Shown here: piece by piece, positions 8,954-19,299 of the stretch
Numbering within the stretch: the stretch's first letter is position 1
How the letters are laid out: each line of letters begins with the position of its first letter
Assembly (NCBI GenBank): GCA_027972325.1
Contig: JAPMOS010000062.1
Coordinates: forward strand, 1 to 64,000
Direction: 5' to 3'
Origin: Paratrimastix pyriformis
Taxonomy: Eukaryota; Preaxostyla; Paratrimastigidae
DNA: 64,000 nt
Program-made: the position numbers and the translations under genes
The notes under the pieces: model-generated
The model's input: only the letters and a program-made list of their open reading frames with translations
Databases searched by the model: none
What the model was told of the DNA's origin: nothing

Positions 8954-11900
8954 ATGTAGCCTCATACAAGCCAATGCGTGGAAGCAGTTACATTGAATTA
9001 CCAGAGGTATTGAACCAGAAGAAAGCATTGATAAATATTCAGAATGATGACAATGAGTGTTTTAAATGGAGTGTTTTAGCAACATTGCATCCAGTTGATG
9101 TGCATCCAGAGAGAGTGAAGCAATACATGAAGTATGACAATGAGCTCGACTTTAAGGGCATTCATTTTCCAATGGAAATTGACAGTATACCACGATTTGA
9201 AGCTAAAAATAACATAGCCATCAATGTGATCGAGCATCATATCACAACAAAAAAGGTTAAGAAGGAGAAGAAGACATCAGTTGTCTTCAATCCATTGTAT
9301 GTCTCACCAATTTGGAATACGGCTAAAACAGTAGTCAATATGCTACGTATAACAGAGCTCGATGAGAATACAGAGGTGATGAAAGGAGAAGGATGTGAGA
9401 AGACAGAAACCAACTCACATTATGTGTTGATTAAAGATTTGTCTCGTCTCTTAAGTTCAAGCCAGAACAGTCACAATGGAAAAAAGTATTTTTGTCTGAA
9501 CTGTATGCATGGATTTTGGAATGAAAGCCTGTTGCAAAGGCATAAACCAGTGTGCTATGAGCATGAATGTTGTCAAGCATGGTTACCAATAGAAGAAGAT
9601 GCTCATGTTGAATTCAAGCATATATCAAAATCAGTGAAGCAACCTTTTGCGATTTATGCAGATTTCGAAGCACTCACAACACCAATTGATGATGATGACG
9701 ATGAGAAAAAAATAAAAGCAGCATATCAGCACCATAATGTGTGTTCATATGCATACAAAGTTGTCAGTAATTATCCAGAGTTTGAGAGACCAATACAATT
9801 GTATCGTGGTGAAGGAGCAGTTGAGCATTTCTTAAAATCCATCATCGAAGAGCGTAAAACGATACTGAAGATAGTCAAAAGGAACTGTGAGATGAACTTA
9901 TCGAAGGAACAACAAAAAGAGTTTGATAAAGCCACTGTGTGTCATATTTGTGGACGAGAGATTGAAGATGAATCAGATAAAGTGAGAGACCATGATCATA
10001 TTACGGGTGAATATCGAGGGGCAGCACATAATGGATGTAACTTATTATTCAGTCTGAAGAATTACAAGGTACCAGTTTTCTTTCACAATCTAAAGGGTTA
10101 TGATTCTCACCTCTTAATGCAAGAAATAGGGAACTTTAGTGAGAAAATTACATGCTTAGCATTGACTGAAGAGAAGTATCTGTCGTTCTCGATGGATGGA
10201 AATATAGAGTTCAAAGACAGTTTTGCATTCATGACAGAATCATTGGATAAATTATCAGAGAACTTAGGGAAGAACAACTACGATGATTTTATCAGAACAA
10301 AAGCAGATTGGGAAGGAATCAGTGAAGAGAACCTGAAACTTTTATGCCAGAAGGGTGTTTATCCATATGACTATTTGAACACAATGGAGAAGTTCGATGA
10401 GACTGAATTGCCACCAAAGGAAGCATTTTACAGTAAACTAAACGATAAAGCCATATCTGATGAAGATTATGCACATGCACAGACAGTATGGAACACATTT
10501 GAATGTGAAACGTTAGGTGATTATCATGACATATACCTTAAAACTGATGTGTTACTATTAGCAGATGTCTTCGAAAAGTTTCGTAGCATGTGTATAAAAA
10601 AATTACGGGCTCGATCCGGTATGTTACGTGTCATTACCAGCAATGTCATGGGATGCGGCACTGAAGCGTTCGAAGGTGGAGTTAGACTTATTTAATGACA
10701 CACAAATGGACATGCATTTGTTTATTGAGAAGGGTATTCGAGGAGGGATTTCAATGATAACGAACAGATATTGTCAAGCCAACAACAAGTACATGAAGAC
10801 ATACAACAAAGAGGGCAAAACGGTGTACATTCTGTATCTCGATGCTAACAACCTTTACGGCAAAGCAATGAGTTATAGACTACCAACGACTGATTTTCAA
10901 TGGGAAAAGAACGTAAGCAAGTTCACGAAGAGCAAGATAATGTCATTAGACAAGAATGGAGATAGAGGCTACATATTAGAAGTGGATTTATCATATCCAA
11001 AAGAACTACATGACATGCACAATGATTATCCATTAGCACCATGCAAGAAGGTTGTAGAAGATGAAAAGTTATCTGAATACCAGAAGTTGTTGAAGACGAA
11101 TTTAAGCCTAAAGCAGGCAAAAGTTGAGAAGTTGATTTGTGATTTTGAAGACAAGACTGATTATGTTGTGCATTATCGTGCACTCCAGCTATATTTGAGT
11201 TTAGGAATGGAACTGAAAGCAGTCAAAAGAGTGATGAGTTTTAAACAAGATGATTGGTTAGAAGACTACATAGGATTCAATACCAACGAGCGTTCAAAAA
11301 ACAAAGAATGAATTCGAGAAGGCACTATTCAAATTAGCCAACAATGCAGTCTTTGGAAAAACCATGCAGAACAATCGTTCTCACATCAACTTTACACTAA
11401 CATCCAGTGAGGAGAAGGCACGTAAGCTCGTAGCCAAGCCAAATTATGAGAAGACAGTGATATTTGGAGATAAACTCGTAGGCATACATGCAAGACAGAC
11501 ATCAGTCAAATTGAACATGCCAATAGCAGTTGGGCAATCAATATTAGACTTATCCAAGATGCACATGTATGACTTTTACTACAACACACTCAAAGCAAAG
11601 TATGGAGACAAAGTCAAATTGCTATTCACAGATACTGACAGTTTATGTGTTGCAGTGGAGACAGAAGACATATATGAAGATATGAAAGAATTTGAAGACG
11701 AACTCGATACATCCAATTATCCAGAGGACAATGCGCTATTCAGCGAAAAGAACATTGCCAAGATTGGAAAGTTCAAGGATGAAGCCAAAGGCAAGCAAAT
11801 CATAGAGTTCTGTGGATTACGTTCGAAGATGTATTCATATGTCATAGAAGGTGATGAAGAGAAGCATGCCAAATGCAAAGGTGTGAAGAAGTCAGCAATT

Positions 11901-12239
11901 AAACAGGAATTATCACACAAAAGGTTCATGGACTGTTTGAACTCAGAATGTCTGAAGCCAAAACGCAAACAGAATGATGAAGAGATTGATGAAGAGATTG
12001 ACGAAGAGATGAAGAAAAAGAATGAAGAGATGGAGAAAAAGAATGATGAAGAGATTGATAAGGCACATCCTAAGGTGAAGTTCTGTGCAATTCAAAGCAA
12101 ATATCACCAACTCTATGCAGTATCAGTGAACAAGTTTGCATTGTGCTCTTATGATGATAAAAGGTATCTCAGAAACAAGACTGATAGTTACGCTTATGGA
12201 CATTACCGGATTAAAATGGAGCAATCGAAGACTAAGTGA
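8944..12239 (+). pseudogene. Protein-primed family B DNA polymerase (Polinton pPolB), broken
   Basis: Translation shows a family B polymerase of the protein-primed type. Exonuclease motifs are IYADFEALTTP (about 9655) and FHNLKGYDSHLL (about 10,090). A zinc-ribbon-like CHICGREI and a DHDHITGEYRGAAH box (about 9960-10,030) are typical of Polinton and related polymerases. Polymerase motifs are YLDANNLYGKAM (about 10,840) and the catalytic TDTDSLC (about 11,630). The order and overall length (about 1,100 codons) fit the family. An acidic/Lys repeat insertion (about 11,970-12,060) lies near the C-terminus. The coding region is no longer continuous (about three pieces), so it is treated as a fossil. 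It would have replicated the element from a protein primer. Confidence 0.9.
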
Positions 12240-12261
12240 AATTTTATCAGCGTTCATTATT

Positions 12262-12468
12262 ATGGAACCATATCAACAGTCAACATTTGACAAGATGAAT
12301 GCTAAACTGACATCAATTGAACGCTCAATGAAAGACATAACTAACCTATTAGAGGCATTATTAGAAGAAACTGTTGTGTATGGAGAGTTACAGAAACAGT
12401 GCAGAGAGCAAAGCAGGAGATACAATTTGGAAGCACCATCCGAAAATCAAAAAATGAAAGTGACTTAA
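12262..12468 (+). CDS. 68-residue coiled-coil hypothetical protein
   Basis: A short frame from the ATG at 12262 to TAA ending at 12468. Residues about 8-50 show heptad-like Leu/Ile spacing (MNAKLTSIERSMKDITNLLE), followed by a polar tail. It sits between the polymerase and the GIY-YIG gene in the same direction. No function is recognised. Confidence 0.45.
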   Translation: MEPYQQSTFDKMNAKLTSIERSMKDITNLLEALLEETVVYGELQKQCREQSRRYNLEAPSENQKMKVT

Positions 12469-12507
12469 ATACAGTTGAAATATTATCTAATACTATAGTA
12501 TAGTAAA

Positions 12508-13263
12508 ATGAAATACTACATATATAAGATAGTCAACACTGTTGAGCCGAATGAATTGTATATAGGTTCAACTAAGAACATCCGTTCGAGATGGGCAGTG
12601 CATAAAACACATGTCAAGAGTGGATGCACACATATGCTTTACAGCAGAATGAGAGAGGTAGGAGTTGACAAGTTCACCATTGAAGAAATTGAAGCAATTT
12701 GTGATTGTGAGAACATTAAAGAGATAGAAGAGAAATACATCAAAGAATACACAGAAAAGGGATTCAAGATGTTGAACATGATTACAGCATGCCGAACTGA
12801 AGATGAGCGCAAAGAATATCAACAGGAGAAATACAAGAAGACCTTTTGCAAAGATTTGTCGAACTATAAGCCGAGAGAATACAAGAAGAAGGAGAAATAT
12901 GTGAAAGGAGCAAGGACTCAAGTAATAGTGACAAATAAGACAGATGGTACGAAAACAATATACAAGTCACTATATGCATGCAGTGTAGCATTGAAATTGA
13001 ATCCAAATCAGGTTAAACAAAGATGTGAGAGCAGTTTTACGTTTGATGACCTCGTATTTGAGGATGGAGAGTCAAAGAAGCTCTTACCTCCACAACTCAG
13101 GAAGACATTGAACAGTTTGCAGTCATCAATTACCTACTTAGGCATTTCAGCTAAGACGAACAAAGAGCAATACAAGCAAATGCTTTTTGATAAGATAAAA
13201 AACCATAAGAAGATACAGAAGGAAGATAAGGATGCTCTTTATGAGTATCTCATTGATTTCTGA
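12508..13263 (+). CDS. GIY-YIG family endonuclease with probable NUMOD-type DNA-binding region
   Basis: A continuous 251-residue frame from the ATG at 12508. The N-terminus YYIYKIVN followed by LYIGSTKNIRSRW (about residue 17) is the two-part GIY-YIG signature, with the conserved Arg of the second helix and a Glu near residue 73 (KEIEEKYI). The middle is highly basic (YKPREYKKKEKYVKGA). Residues about 135-175 (YKSLYACSVALKLNPNQV) resemble NUMOD1-like helix-turn-helix modules of homing endonucleases. Such nucleases ride in mobile introns, phages and Polinton or virus-like elements. It looks whole. It is the last recognisable gene before the right edge of the AT-rich block. Confidence 0.85.
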   Translation: MKYYIYKIVNTVEPNELYIGSTKNIRSRWAVHKTHVKSGCTHMLYSRMREVGVDKFTIEEIEAICDCENIKEIEEKYIKEYTEKGFKMLNMITACRTEDERKEYQQEKYKKTFCKDLSNYKPREYKKKEKYVKGARTQVIVTNKTDGTKTIYKSLYACSVALKLNPNQVKQRCESSFTFDDLVFEDGESKKLLPPQLRKTLNSLQSSITYLGISAKTNKEQYKQMLFDKIKNHKKIQKEDKDALYEYLIDF

Positions 13264-13549
13264 GTTGTTTTGTTTCAATTTTAGCTAATATATCCAATGG
13301 ATATGTTACTTTTGATGAATTTGAGTAGATATGGCACCAAGAAGAGGCAAAAATGAGAAAGTAGTGATTTTTAGATACAGGCTCAAGATGAGCAAAATTT
13401 CAATCAGGATCACTGAAGGCTCAGCAAAGTGACATGAAATAATGCCTACAGCTCAAATTATTTTATAAAAATGGCTTAAAGAATTATGAAATATAGTAAT
13501 TATGGAGTAGTACCACATAAAGGTGCTATTCTATCAACTACATATATGC
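13264..13549. other. AT-rich right flank of the element
   Basis: No well-supported gene is seen. A 33-codon frame beginning MAPRRGKNEK (13331-13432) is basic but too short to call. The AT-rich character persists up to about 13,550 and then stops. Confidence 0.4.
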
Positions 13550-13572
13550 AATGAATGGTAGCACCATTCATT
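13550..13572. repeat. Perfect 10-bp inverted repeat at the AT-rich/GC-rich junction
   Basis: AATGAATGGT, a three-base loop, then ACCATTCATT. It lies exactly where the base composition switches, so it may mark the element end or an insertion scar. No matching copy can be sought because the left end is outside the window. Confidence 0.6.
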
Positions 13573-13586
13573 CGAATGCACACATC

Positions 13587-13745
13587 GGTATGGGGTGATA
13601 GCCACCACCGGCATCCGGGTGTCCGGTATGGGGGTGATAGCCACCACCGGCATCCGGGTGTCCGGTATGGGGGTTATAGCCACCCCATAATCTTTATGGG
13701 AAAATTATGGGAAAATTATGGGAATTTTATGGGAAAATTATGGGA
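13587..13745. repeat. Two adjoining simple tandem repeats
   Basis: A 38-39-bp unit beginning GGTATGGGGGTGATAGCCAC is present about 2.5 times (13587-13684). It is followed by several copies of an 11-bp ATGGGAAAATT-like unit to about 13,745. This is noncoding host-type sequence bordering the AT-rich element. Confidence 0.8.
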
Positions 13746-14138
13746 TCACGTCTTGAGCTCGATCGTGCGTTCGTCGTGTGTTCGTCGTACCGCTCGAGTG
13801 TTCATCAGACGGGGTCACCCTGGGCTTTACCGGAAACCACCCATTTTGCGGTTGCTATAACCCCGGAGGGGTTGATATCCCAAAGTTTTATGGAATTGCG
13901 GATATCTCCGGAAGACCTGCCGGAATAACCCCCCTATAGGGTCCGAGGTCCGATTCGGTCATCCGCGCCCTCTCCGAAGAAAACCCGTCACCCCATCGGA
14001 AAAAAAAGCCACGCATCGTGCGTTATCGTGCGTCGCGTTTAGCTTATCTGACTTCCTATGGTGGCATGGTCTTTGCAGCGCCAGCGGACCTGGTCTCCCT
14101 TAAAGGTCTGATTATCCCGCTACCGTTGGCTCACTGTT

Positions 14139-14540
14139 TTGAGGACAGTGGCTCTGTTCCGGATGGAAAAGAGGGAGAAGGCCAGGCCGGCCTTCATCGG
14201 AGGCAAGGCCCCTGCAGCGAAGCTGGCCTCGGTCTTCGAAGGGTTCGACCACCCTGCAGCGGTGACGCCGGCGTCAGCCCGGCCCCTGGTGACGTCGCCG
14301 ACGCCGTCAGTGCCGGTGACGCCGACTCTGGCCACGCCGGGGACGGGGCAGGCTATGCAGCCCGAGGATGGGGCGGCGAAGAGTGCCCCTGGCGAGAAGG
14401 GGACGGCAGCTGCCAAGACTGCCTCGGCGACAGATACGGCCAAGAGCAAGAAGAGGAAGCCCAGCCCAAGCGGGGAGCGACGTTCGTCGCACTCGCATCA
14501 CCACACGCATGCACATGGGCATGGGTCGTCGCATCGGTAA
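14139..14540 (+). CDS. Low-complexity hypothetical protein or exon (Pro/Ala-rich with His/Ser tail)
   Basis: An open stretch of 133 codons, without a certain start codon. It reads through an Ala/Pro/Thr-rich linker (PLVTSPTPSVPVTPTLATP), a Lys-rich patch (KSKKRKPSPSGERR) and a His/Ser tail (HSHHHTHAHGHGSSHR) to a stop. Its tail resembles in style the basic Ser-rich tails of the frames at 15,310-16,267 and 19,491-20,300. It may be the last exon of a related gene. No domain is recognised. Confidence 0.3.
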   Translation: MRTVALFRMEKREKARPAFIGGKAPAAKLASVFEGFDHPAAVTPASARPLVTSPTPSVPVTPTLATPGTGQAMQPEDGAAKSAPGEKGTAAAKTASATDTAKSKKRKPSPSGERRSSHSHHHTHAHGHGSSHR

Positions 14541-15153
14541 CGATGAGGGGGCCTCTCGAAGCTAGGCGCGCTTCTGAGATGCATATGGAGACGGGCCATC
14601 GCGCTGTAAACATTTTGGTGCGTCTCTGGAAGAGGAGTATGGATGGGGGACAACGAGGGGTAACAAGGGGCAGACTGGAACGGTGGGATGGAATTGGGAC
14701 AGTGATCGATCGTGGCATCTTGAGGTGGTAGGACTCTGCATTGTGTTTTGCGTAAGGCAAGTGAGCGGAGAAGGGTATGGAACGGAACAGACTGGAACAA
14801 TGGGCGTGGCAGGGTCAATGGAGGTGAGCTGGGTACGGGATCAGATGGTGGAGATGGTTGGGAGAGAAGCGCTATGGGGCAGTGGATGTGGAAAATTGGA
14901 AGTGGGAAAATGGGTGGACCTGGTGGATGAAGTATGGCAGGAAGGGATAGGAATTAACGCGAGAATCGATGGAATCGAGCGTTTGGAGAGGAGATGGCTG
15001 GTACAAAGAGGATGTTGGCTGAATGGCTGCTATGTGGATGTGGGAAGGAGAGTTCTGGTACCTGAGGGAAGCTGGGATGATGGGGAAAAGAAACTGACCG
15101 GCGAACTGAAGGAGTATTGGGCGTGGGGGATAGCTTCTAGCCGGAGGAGGCTG
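14541..15153 (+). other. Purine-rich stretch with one open frame, unrecognised
   Basis: A frame open over about 14,683-15,159 encodes Trp/Gly/Val-rich text (RRWLVQRGCWLNGCYVD) with the strand purine bias seen in the LINE at 21-28 kb. It could be a fragment of such an element. It is cut at its 3' side by the left end of the Tc1-like transposon. No domain is identified. Confidence 0.3.
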
Positions 15154-15158
15154 CCGTA

Positions 15159-15186
15159 GTCGTTGTAACCAAACCGTGAACGCTTT
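15159..15186. repeat. Left terminal inverted repeat of the Tc1-like transposon
   Basis: Begins GTCGTTGTAACC and ends GTGAACGCTTT. It matches the reverse complement of 19300-19327 at 24 of 28 positions. Confidence 0.8.
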
Positions 15187-15309
15187 TTCGGTTGCGAGCC
15201 GCATTTTGCGGTTGCCGCCCCCATGTGGCCGTCCTCCCATTTAGCTGGGTGTGACAGACTTACGAACTCTGCTTGCCCTTCTTGCATTCGCACTTAGTTA
15301 TTTTCTCGA

Positions 15310-16267
15310 ATGCACCGCCATCTTCCCCCGAATCGTGGGTCTCGTTCCACTTCCTGCTGCGTAGCATGTTGTCATCTTGTACATGGAGCAAATTTCTGTG
15401 CGCAATGCGGGGGCGACCTCACATTAAATCTTCAGAATGCTTTCGGCAAAAAATGCCGACCTTGTCCAGCCTACCAATCCAACGACACGTCACAATGCTG
15501 GCAAAATACCGTGAATCCGTCAGCCTCGGAGAAAAAACATCGTCGCCCGAAGATGATCAACGATATTGAAATCCAAGTCCGCACGTCGTTCTAATAGGAT
15601 TTATCACCCAGTTTTCGCCCAGAAACTCCTGCAGCCCGCCGCCGCCGCCTCCCCCGCGGCAGACCTTCCACGTACCCCTCCCCATCCCCTTCCCCTCCCT
15701 CCACTTGTTCTCCCTGCACGGATGCCTCTGCTCCGGCCCCTCGTTCCTGCCCTTGCTCCCGCTCCCGCTCCCGCTCCCGCTCCCGCTCCAGTTCCAGTTC
15801 CAGCTCTTGCTGTTGCCGCTCTTCCAGTTCCCGCTCTTGCTCCCGCTCCTGCAGCTCCTGCTCCTCCCGATGGGCCTCCGGCCGTACTCCTCACCAAATT
15901 ACAGCAGTTTTTGAGACAAGCGCGGGTCTGTCCACACTTTCTCTCTCCGGGCCAATCGTTTTTTTTTCCAAAGGCACCCCTGCCGCCGCCACAAGCACCC
16001 CAAGCTCCTCTGCCGCCACAAGCACCTTTGCCGCCACAGGTGGGGGGCGAATTAATCGCGGCGATGGCCGGCTTTCTCCTCGCGCGCCGCTCCCCCTCGT
16101 CACCCACACGCCGACACCGTTCACCCTCATCGTCCCCATCGCGCCGACACCGGCGGCGCCACCACCAACACAGGAAGAAGAGAAGTCCGTCTTCTTCCTC
16201 CTCATCTGCCTCTTCCTCTTCCTCTTCCTCTTCCCCTTCCCCCCGAGCCCGTCCACATCTCATCTGA
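15310..16267 (+). CDS. Cys-cluster protein with Pro/Ala linker and SR-like tail (three exons)
   Basis: Exons 15310-15576, 15623-15925 and 15974-16267 give about 287 residues in consistent phase. Both introns use the GTCCG/GTCTG start seen throughout this window. The second is in frame and could be retained. The N-terminal region carries a cysteine cluster (CCVACCHLV, then FCAQCGGDL, then GKKCRPCPAY) that could form one or two zinc ribbons. The middle is a Pro/Ala repeat derived from CTCCCG-type codons. The C-terminus is Arg/Ser-rich (TRRHRSPSSSPSRRHRRR) like SR splicing factors. It lies inside the TIR-bounded transposon. Its function is unknown; an RNA-binding or nuclear role is an inference from the SR tail. 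Confidence 0.5.
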
Positions 16268-16955
16268 TCGTCGCCACCGCCACCTGTCGCGTTCGTTCAC
16301 CCCCGTTCGCACCCACCGTACCCCACACGCAAAAAGAAGACTTGATCGCTCTTGTGTGTGTGTGTGTTATACTATTCAATCACCTAAACAGCACGACATA
16401 ATCGAACTGAGAAATAGTGAATGAAAACCGTTGGTCCGGCCGAAGCCGGCGGGTAAAATGCACCCCAGCGCTCCCTCCAGGGGAAGGTGCACAGGGGGCA
16501 TCGGGAGGAAGAGAGAGACTGGAAACTCGCAAGGAAACATCAACTCGCATACAAAATGGAACAAAGAGGACATGACAGAATGAGGGGGCGGGGGGACCGA
16601 AGAACAGAAAAAAGAAAACGAAAGTTAATACGAGAAGCACTCCTCGCGCCAGCCTGAGGGGGGGCTACTGCCCATCCACCAGCACCGGAATGACCGGTAG
16701 CTCAACTTGGATGGTCCCCTGATCCACCGTCTCCACACTGGCTCCTTCCCCACATCATGATCCCCCCGGCTGGGGACCAGGTCGGCGGCACCAATCTTGC
16801 GAACAGCAGCGGAAGCAGCCGGCGCCACGGCAGCGGGATCAGGCGCCTTGGTGTCAGCCATGGCAGGGCCAGACACAGACAAGGGGGGCACAACAACAGG
16901 GACAGCAGGGGCAGGGGCACCCACTGCAGGGGCGATCGACTTCTTGCCTCCGGGC
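16268..16955. other. GC-rich spacer between the two cargo genes
   Basis: Contains a short GT microsatellite near 16,351. On the minus strand there is Ala/Pro/Val-rich coding-like sequence (16,625-16,924) that may be the continuation of the 16956-17738 gene in another frame or exon. No independent domain is recognised. Confidence 0.35.
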
Positions 16956-17738
16956 TCACCCCCTTCGCCGAGGCTGGGGCTGGGGTGCGGGAGCTCGCAG
17001 GCGGCTTGGCGACCACTGGGTCAGGAACCGGGGTGGACGGGGCGGTGGGCGCCGCCGGTTGATGTGCAAACGGGTTCCCGAAGGGGCCGGGACCGCAGGG
17101 GTGCACAGTGGTGACCTCAAGGGGTTGGCAGCCCGTCCTTTCTTGGAGCCCGAGAGCGACTTCGGAGAAGGAGGGCTGCGAGGGTGTGGCGGACCTCCAC
17201 CCAATTGACGGGGTGGGGTGGTGATACATGATGTCGGCCGACACCCACTCATTGAGGTTGTGTGACGTGACGAATCAGACGGTTTCAAAGAGCGGTTGGA
17301 TGAGGCTGCGGGACCACCAAAACGCATACTCATTGGGAGCTCCTCGGACGATTCCGATGAGATACTCTCCAAGTCCGATTGTCCAGCATGCCACGTGACA
17401 GAGCCAAGCACTTGATAAAAGAAGTCAGTCATAGACGAAACGAGCATTTCTCGCTCGAGGCTGCCGAGCATTTCAACGATCGTCTTCAGCAATGCTCTGG
17501 AGACGACCCGCTGCTTGTGAACAGTGATGTACCCAAACAATTTCGCAAGCTCAGGAAGCATCTTTTGCGTAAGCACCTTGAAATCGCTGTCCAGATCCGT
17601 ATAGCGGAGATGCTTTTCAGAGATGTCGCGGTTCAGGAAGCGCAGAAACGGATCATCATTGCGTTTAATTTCGGCATGCATCATGACGAAGTTGCTGACG
17701 TCTCCATCAAGATCGTCATTTTCCGAGCAGATTTCCAT
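16956..17738 (-). CDS. Unrecognised protein with conserved ~110-residue N-terminal region, paralogue of 19491-20153
   Basis: A 260-residue frame from the ATG at 17738. Residues 1-115 form a helical, acidic region (DPFLRFLNRDISEKHLRYTD, then KMLPELAKLFGYITV). It aligns without large gaps to the plus-strand protein at 19491 (FIEFFNRAEEDDLVFHDLDH, then SMLDEFCKLFGHLGF). Both then turn into Ser-rich (LESISSESSEELP) and Pro/Arg-rich tails. Two diverged copies about 2 kb apart on opposite strands, one inside and one just outside the transposon, suggest a repeat-borne gene such as a gag/ORF1-like protein. No known family is recognised. Confidence 0.5.
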   Translation of the reverse strand: MEICSENDDLDGDVSNFVMMHAEIKRNDDPFLRFLNRDISEKHLRYTDLDSDFKVLTQKMLPELAKLFGYITVHKQRVVSRALLKTIVEMLGSLEREMLVSSMTDFFYQVLGSVTWHAGQSDLESISSESSEELPMSMRFGGPAASSNRSLKPSDSSRHTTSMSGCRPTSCITTPPRQLGGGPPHPRSPPSPKSLSGSKKGRAANPLRSPLCTPAVPAPSGTRLHINRRRPPPRPPRFLTQWSPSRLRAPAPQPQPRRRG

Positions 17739-17848
17739 CCAACGGGACGCTCGGATTTGAATTCAAAAGGACGCCAATGCCGGGGGGCGATTGATCGCTC
17801 TTGCTTCTCGGAGGAGGGAGAGGGGGGGGGGGGGGGGGGCAGAGAAGA

Positions 17849-19216
17849 TCACCCACGGTACCCACAGTGGGAGATCGAATCACACACGCAGTGGGGCTCG
17901 ATCGAGGCGAGGGCCTGTTCAAGAGCAGCATGCAATTCCTCCACAGCAAGAAAACCGCTCGCACACTCTTGTCGCAACCTTCGTTTAACAATGCCCCATA
18001 TTAACTCAATGGGGTTTAATTCGGGGCTATATGTGGGCAAACACATCAGAAAAACACCGCCCATCCGCAACACTTGGCGCGCCAACAAGCCTCCCTCCCC
18101 GGTGTGGATAGCCCCGTTGTCGACCACCAGGATGTCTCCTGGGTGGAAGACTTCAAGGTGTCGCAACACAAAAGACAAAAAGTCAGGCCCCTTGGGCGCT
18201 TCCGCGAAAACGGAATAGACAAAATGAGAGGTAGGACGTGCGTTGATCATCCCCATGATGGCGAGCTTGCCGCCTCGATTATACGAGCCCGCCTGCTGCG
18301 CGGGCTCTCCTTTTGCAGACCAGCCAGTCAGACGAGCGCCGGTGGTAAGCCATGAGCTGCCGTCGAGAAAGGGGAGCGTATATATTTTTTGTTTTTTTTC
18401 AAACCCACCCCGGCAACCGAAATAACCGAGCAGGTGCAGAAATTGATTGGAGCGTATATATTCATCCAAGAAACAGTCCGTGAGAGCGTGGAGGGTGGAG
18501 TAGGTGGACCTTGCCTCATCAGCAAAAAACAGGCGTGAGGGCTCGAAGTGCATAACAACATCGACATATTGTAGATAGAAGCGCACATTCTCAGCGGCAA
18601 ATTTTTCCCTTGCGACGGTTTGAAGTTGCTGCGAGGGCATGTCAGGTGGCGTGCGCAAGGAGCTGACCTTTTTAGATAGGCCCATGTGCCTGAGGGCAGC
18701 GGAGATGGTTTTAAGGCATGGAGCTGGTAGGGAAAGTTGAGAGGCGCTGATAAAAAAATGCAGACTATCTCCTCGTAGAACTGTGATCAACGATTGCATT
18801 TCGCGTAAGTAGAGTGAAGGATCCAAACCAACTGCGATGGCAAGAATTTCGCGAAGTTGTTCGTCAACGATAACAGGGCGATAGGATTGTTGGAGCAATG
18901 GTTTGAGCCGGTGGACAGTCCGCGCTCCGACATGGCCTTCACGAATCAAACGGTCTGCCACCTTAGACACGAAACCGAGACTGACTCCACTTTCTTCTGC
19001 AATTGCACGATAGTGGTGACCCCCGAGAACCAACAAAGCAACCTGCCACCTGCGGAGTCGACATTCGCAGTCGCAGTCAATCCAACAAAAACAAACGAAC
19101 CAAGTTTTAGGAGGATGGGGGCTCCCTGGAAAGTAGACCCCTTGGTTGGAATTGAAGGCGGGAGGCTGCAGCTTGATCGATCGGCAGGCGCAAATTTGCG
19201 AACCTTTGAGGGGCAC
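17849..19216 (-). CDS. Tc1/mariner (IS630-like) DDE transposase, DD37E
   Basis: A continuous minus-strand frame of up to 455 codons. The real start is uncertain; coding similarity begins near 19,060 with a helix-turn-helix (YRAIAEESGVSLGFVSKVAD). The catalytic triad is visible: Asp in LFFADEARS, Asp in ILVVDNGAIH and Glu in SPELNPIELIWG. There are 37 residues between the second Asp and the Glu (DD37E). YSPELNPIE is the classical IS630/Tc1 box. A candidate acceptor (CCGCAG) lies just upstream of WQVALLVLGG, so a short first exon may exist. No internal stops are seen across the domain, so the enzyme may be intact. It would excise and insert the surrounding 4.17-kb TIR element at TA sites. Confidence 0.88.
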   Translation of the reverse strand: MPLKGSQICACRSIKLQPPAFNSNQGVYFPGSPHPPKTWFVCFCWIDCDCECRLRRWQVALLVLGGHHYRAIAEESGVSLGFVSKVADRLIREGHVGARTVHRLKPLLQQSYRPVIVDEQLREILAIAVGLDPSLYLREMQSLITVLRGDSLHFFISASQLSLPAPCLKTISAALRHMGLSKKVSSLRTPPDMPSQQLQTVAREKFAAENVRFYLQYVDVVMHFEPSRLFFADEARSTYSTLHALTDCFLDEYIRSNQFLHLLGYFGCRGGFEKKQKIYTLPFLDGSSWLTTGARLTGWSAKGEPAQQAGSYNRGGKLAIMGMINARPTSHFVYSVFAEAPKGPDFLSFVLRHLEVFHPGDILVVDNGAIHTGEGGLLARQVLRMGGVFLMCLPTYSPELNPIELIWGIVKRRLRQECASGFLAVEELHAALEQALASIEPHCVCDSISHCGYRG

Positions 19217-19299
19217 GAAAGGGGGTTCTACAGTGCGAGTGCGAACCTTCGGCAGTCCGAGTCCGCAGTGGACTTCGCCCCTTCGCCGAACGAGCGTTC

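Larger units (their letters stand above)
1..13553. mobile_element. Polinton/Maverick-type DNA element (left end outside window)
   Basis: This AT-rich block carries the hallmark pair of Polintons and related virus-like elements: a DDE integrase of retroviral type (7196-8230) and a protein-primed family B DNA polymerase (8944-12239). It also holds a GIY-YIG endonuclease and a set of small unrecognised genes on both strands that would be expected to include structural proteins. Base composition changes abruptly near 13,553, where GC-rich host-type repeats begin, so I place the right edge there. No terminal inverted repeat can be tested because the left end lies outside the window. I treat it as a fossil: it looks broken, with at least three or four interrupted genes. 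Compact AT-rich sequence with many still-open frames suggests a fairly recent insertion. A Polinton-like virus or virophage relative cannot be excluded without the missing capsid and ATPase genes. Confidence 0.85.

Noticed and set aside
13555-13860. Protein frame across the 39-bp repeats
   Set aside because: The repeated peptide simply follows the tandem DNA repeat and has no further support.
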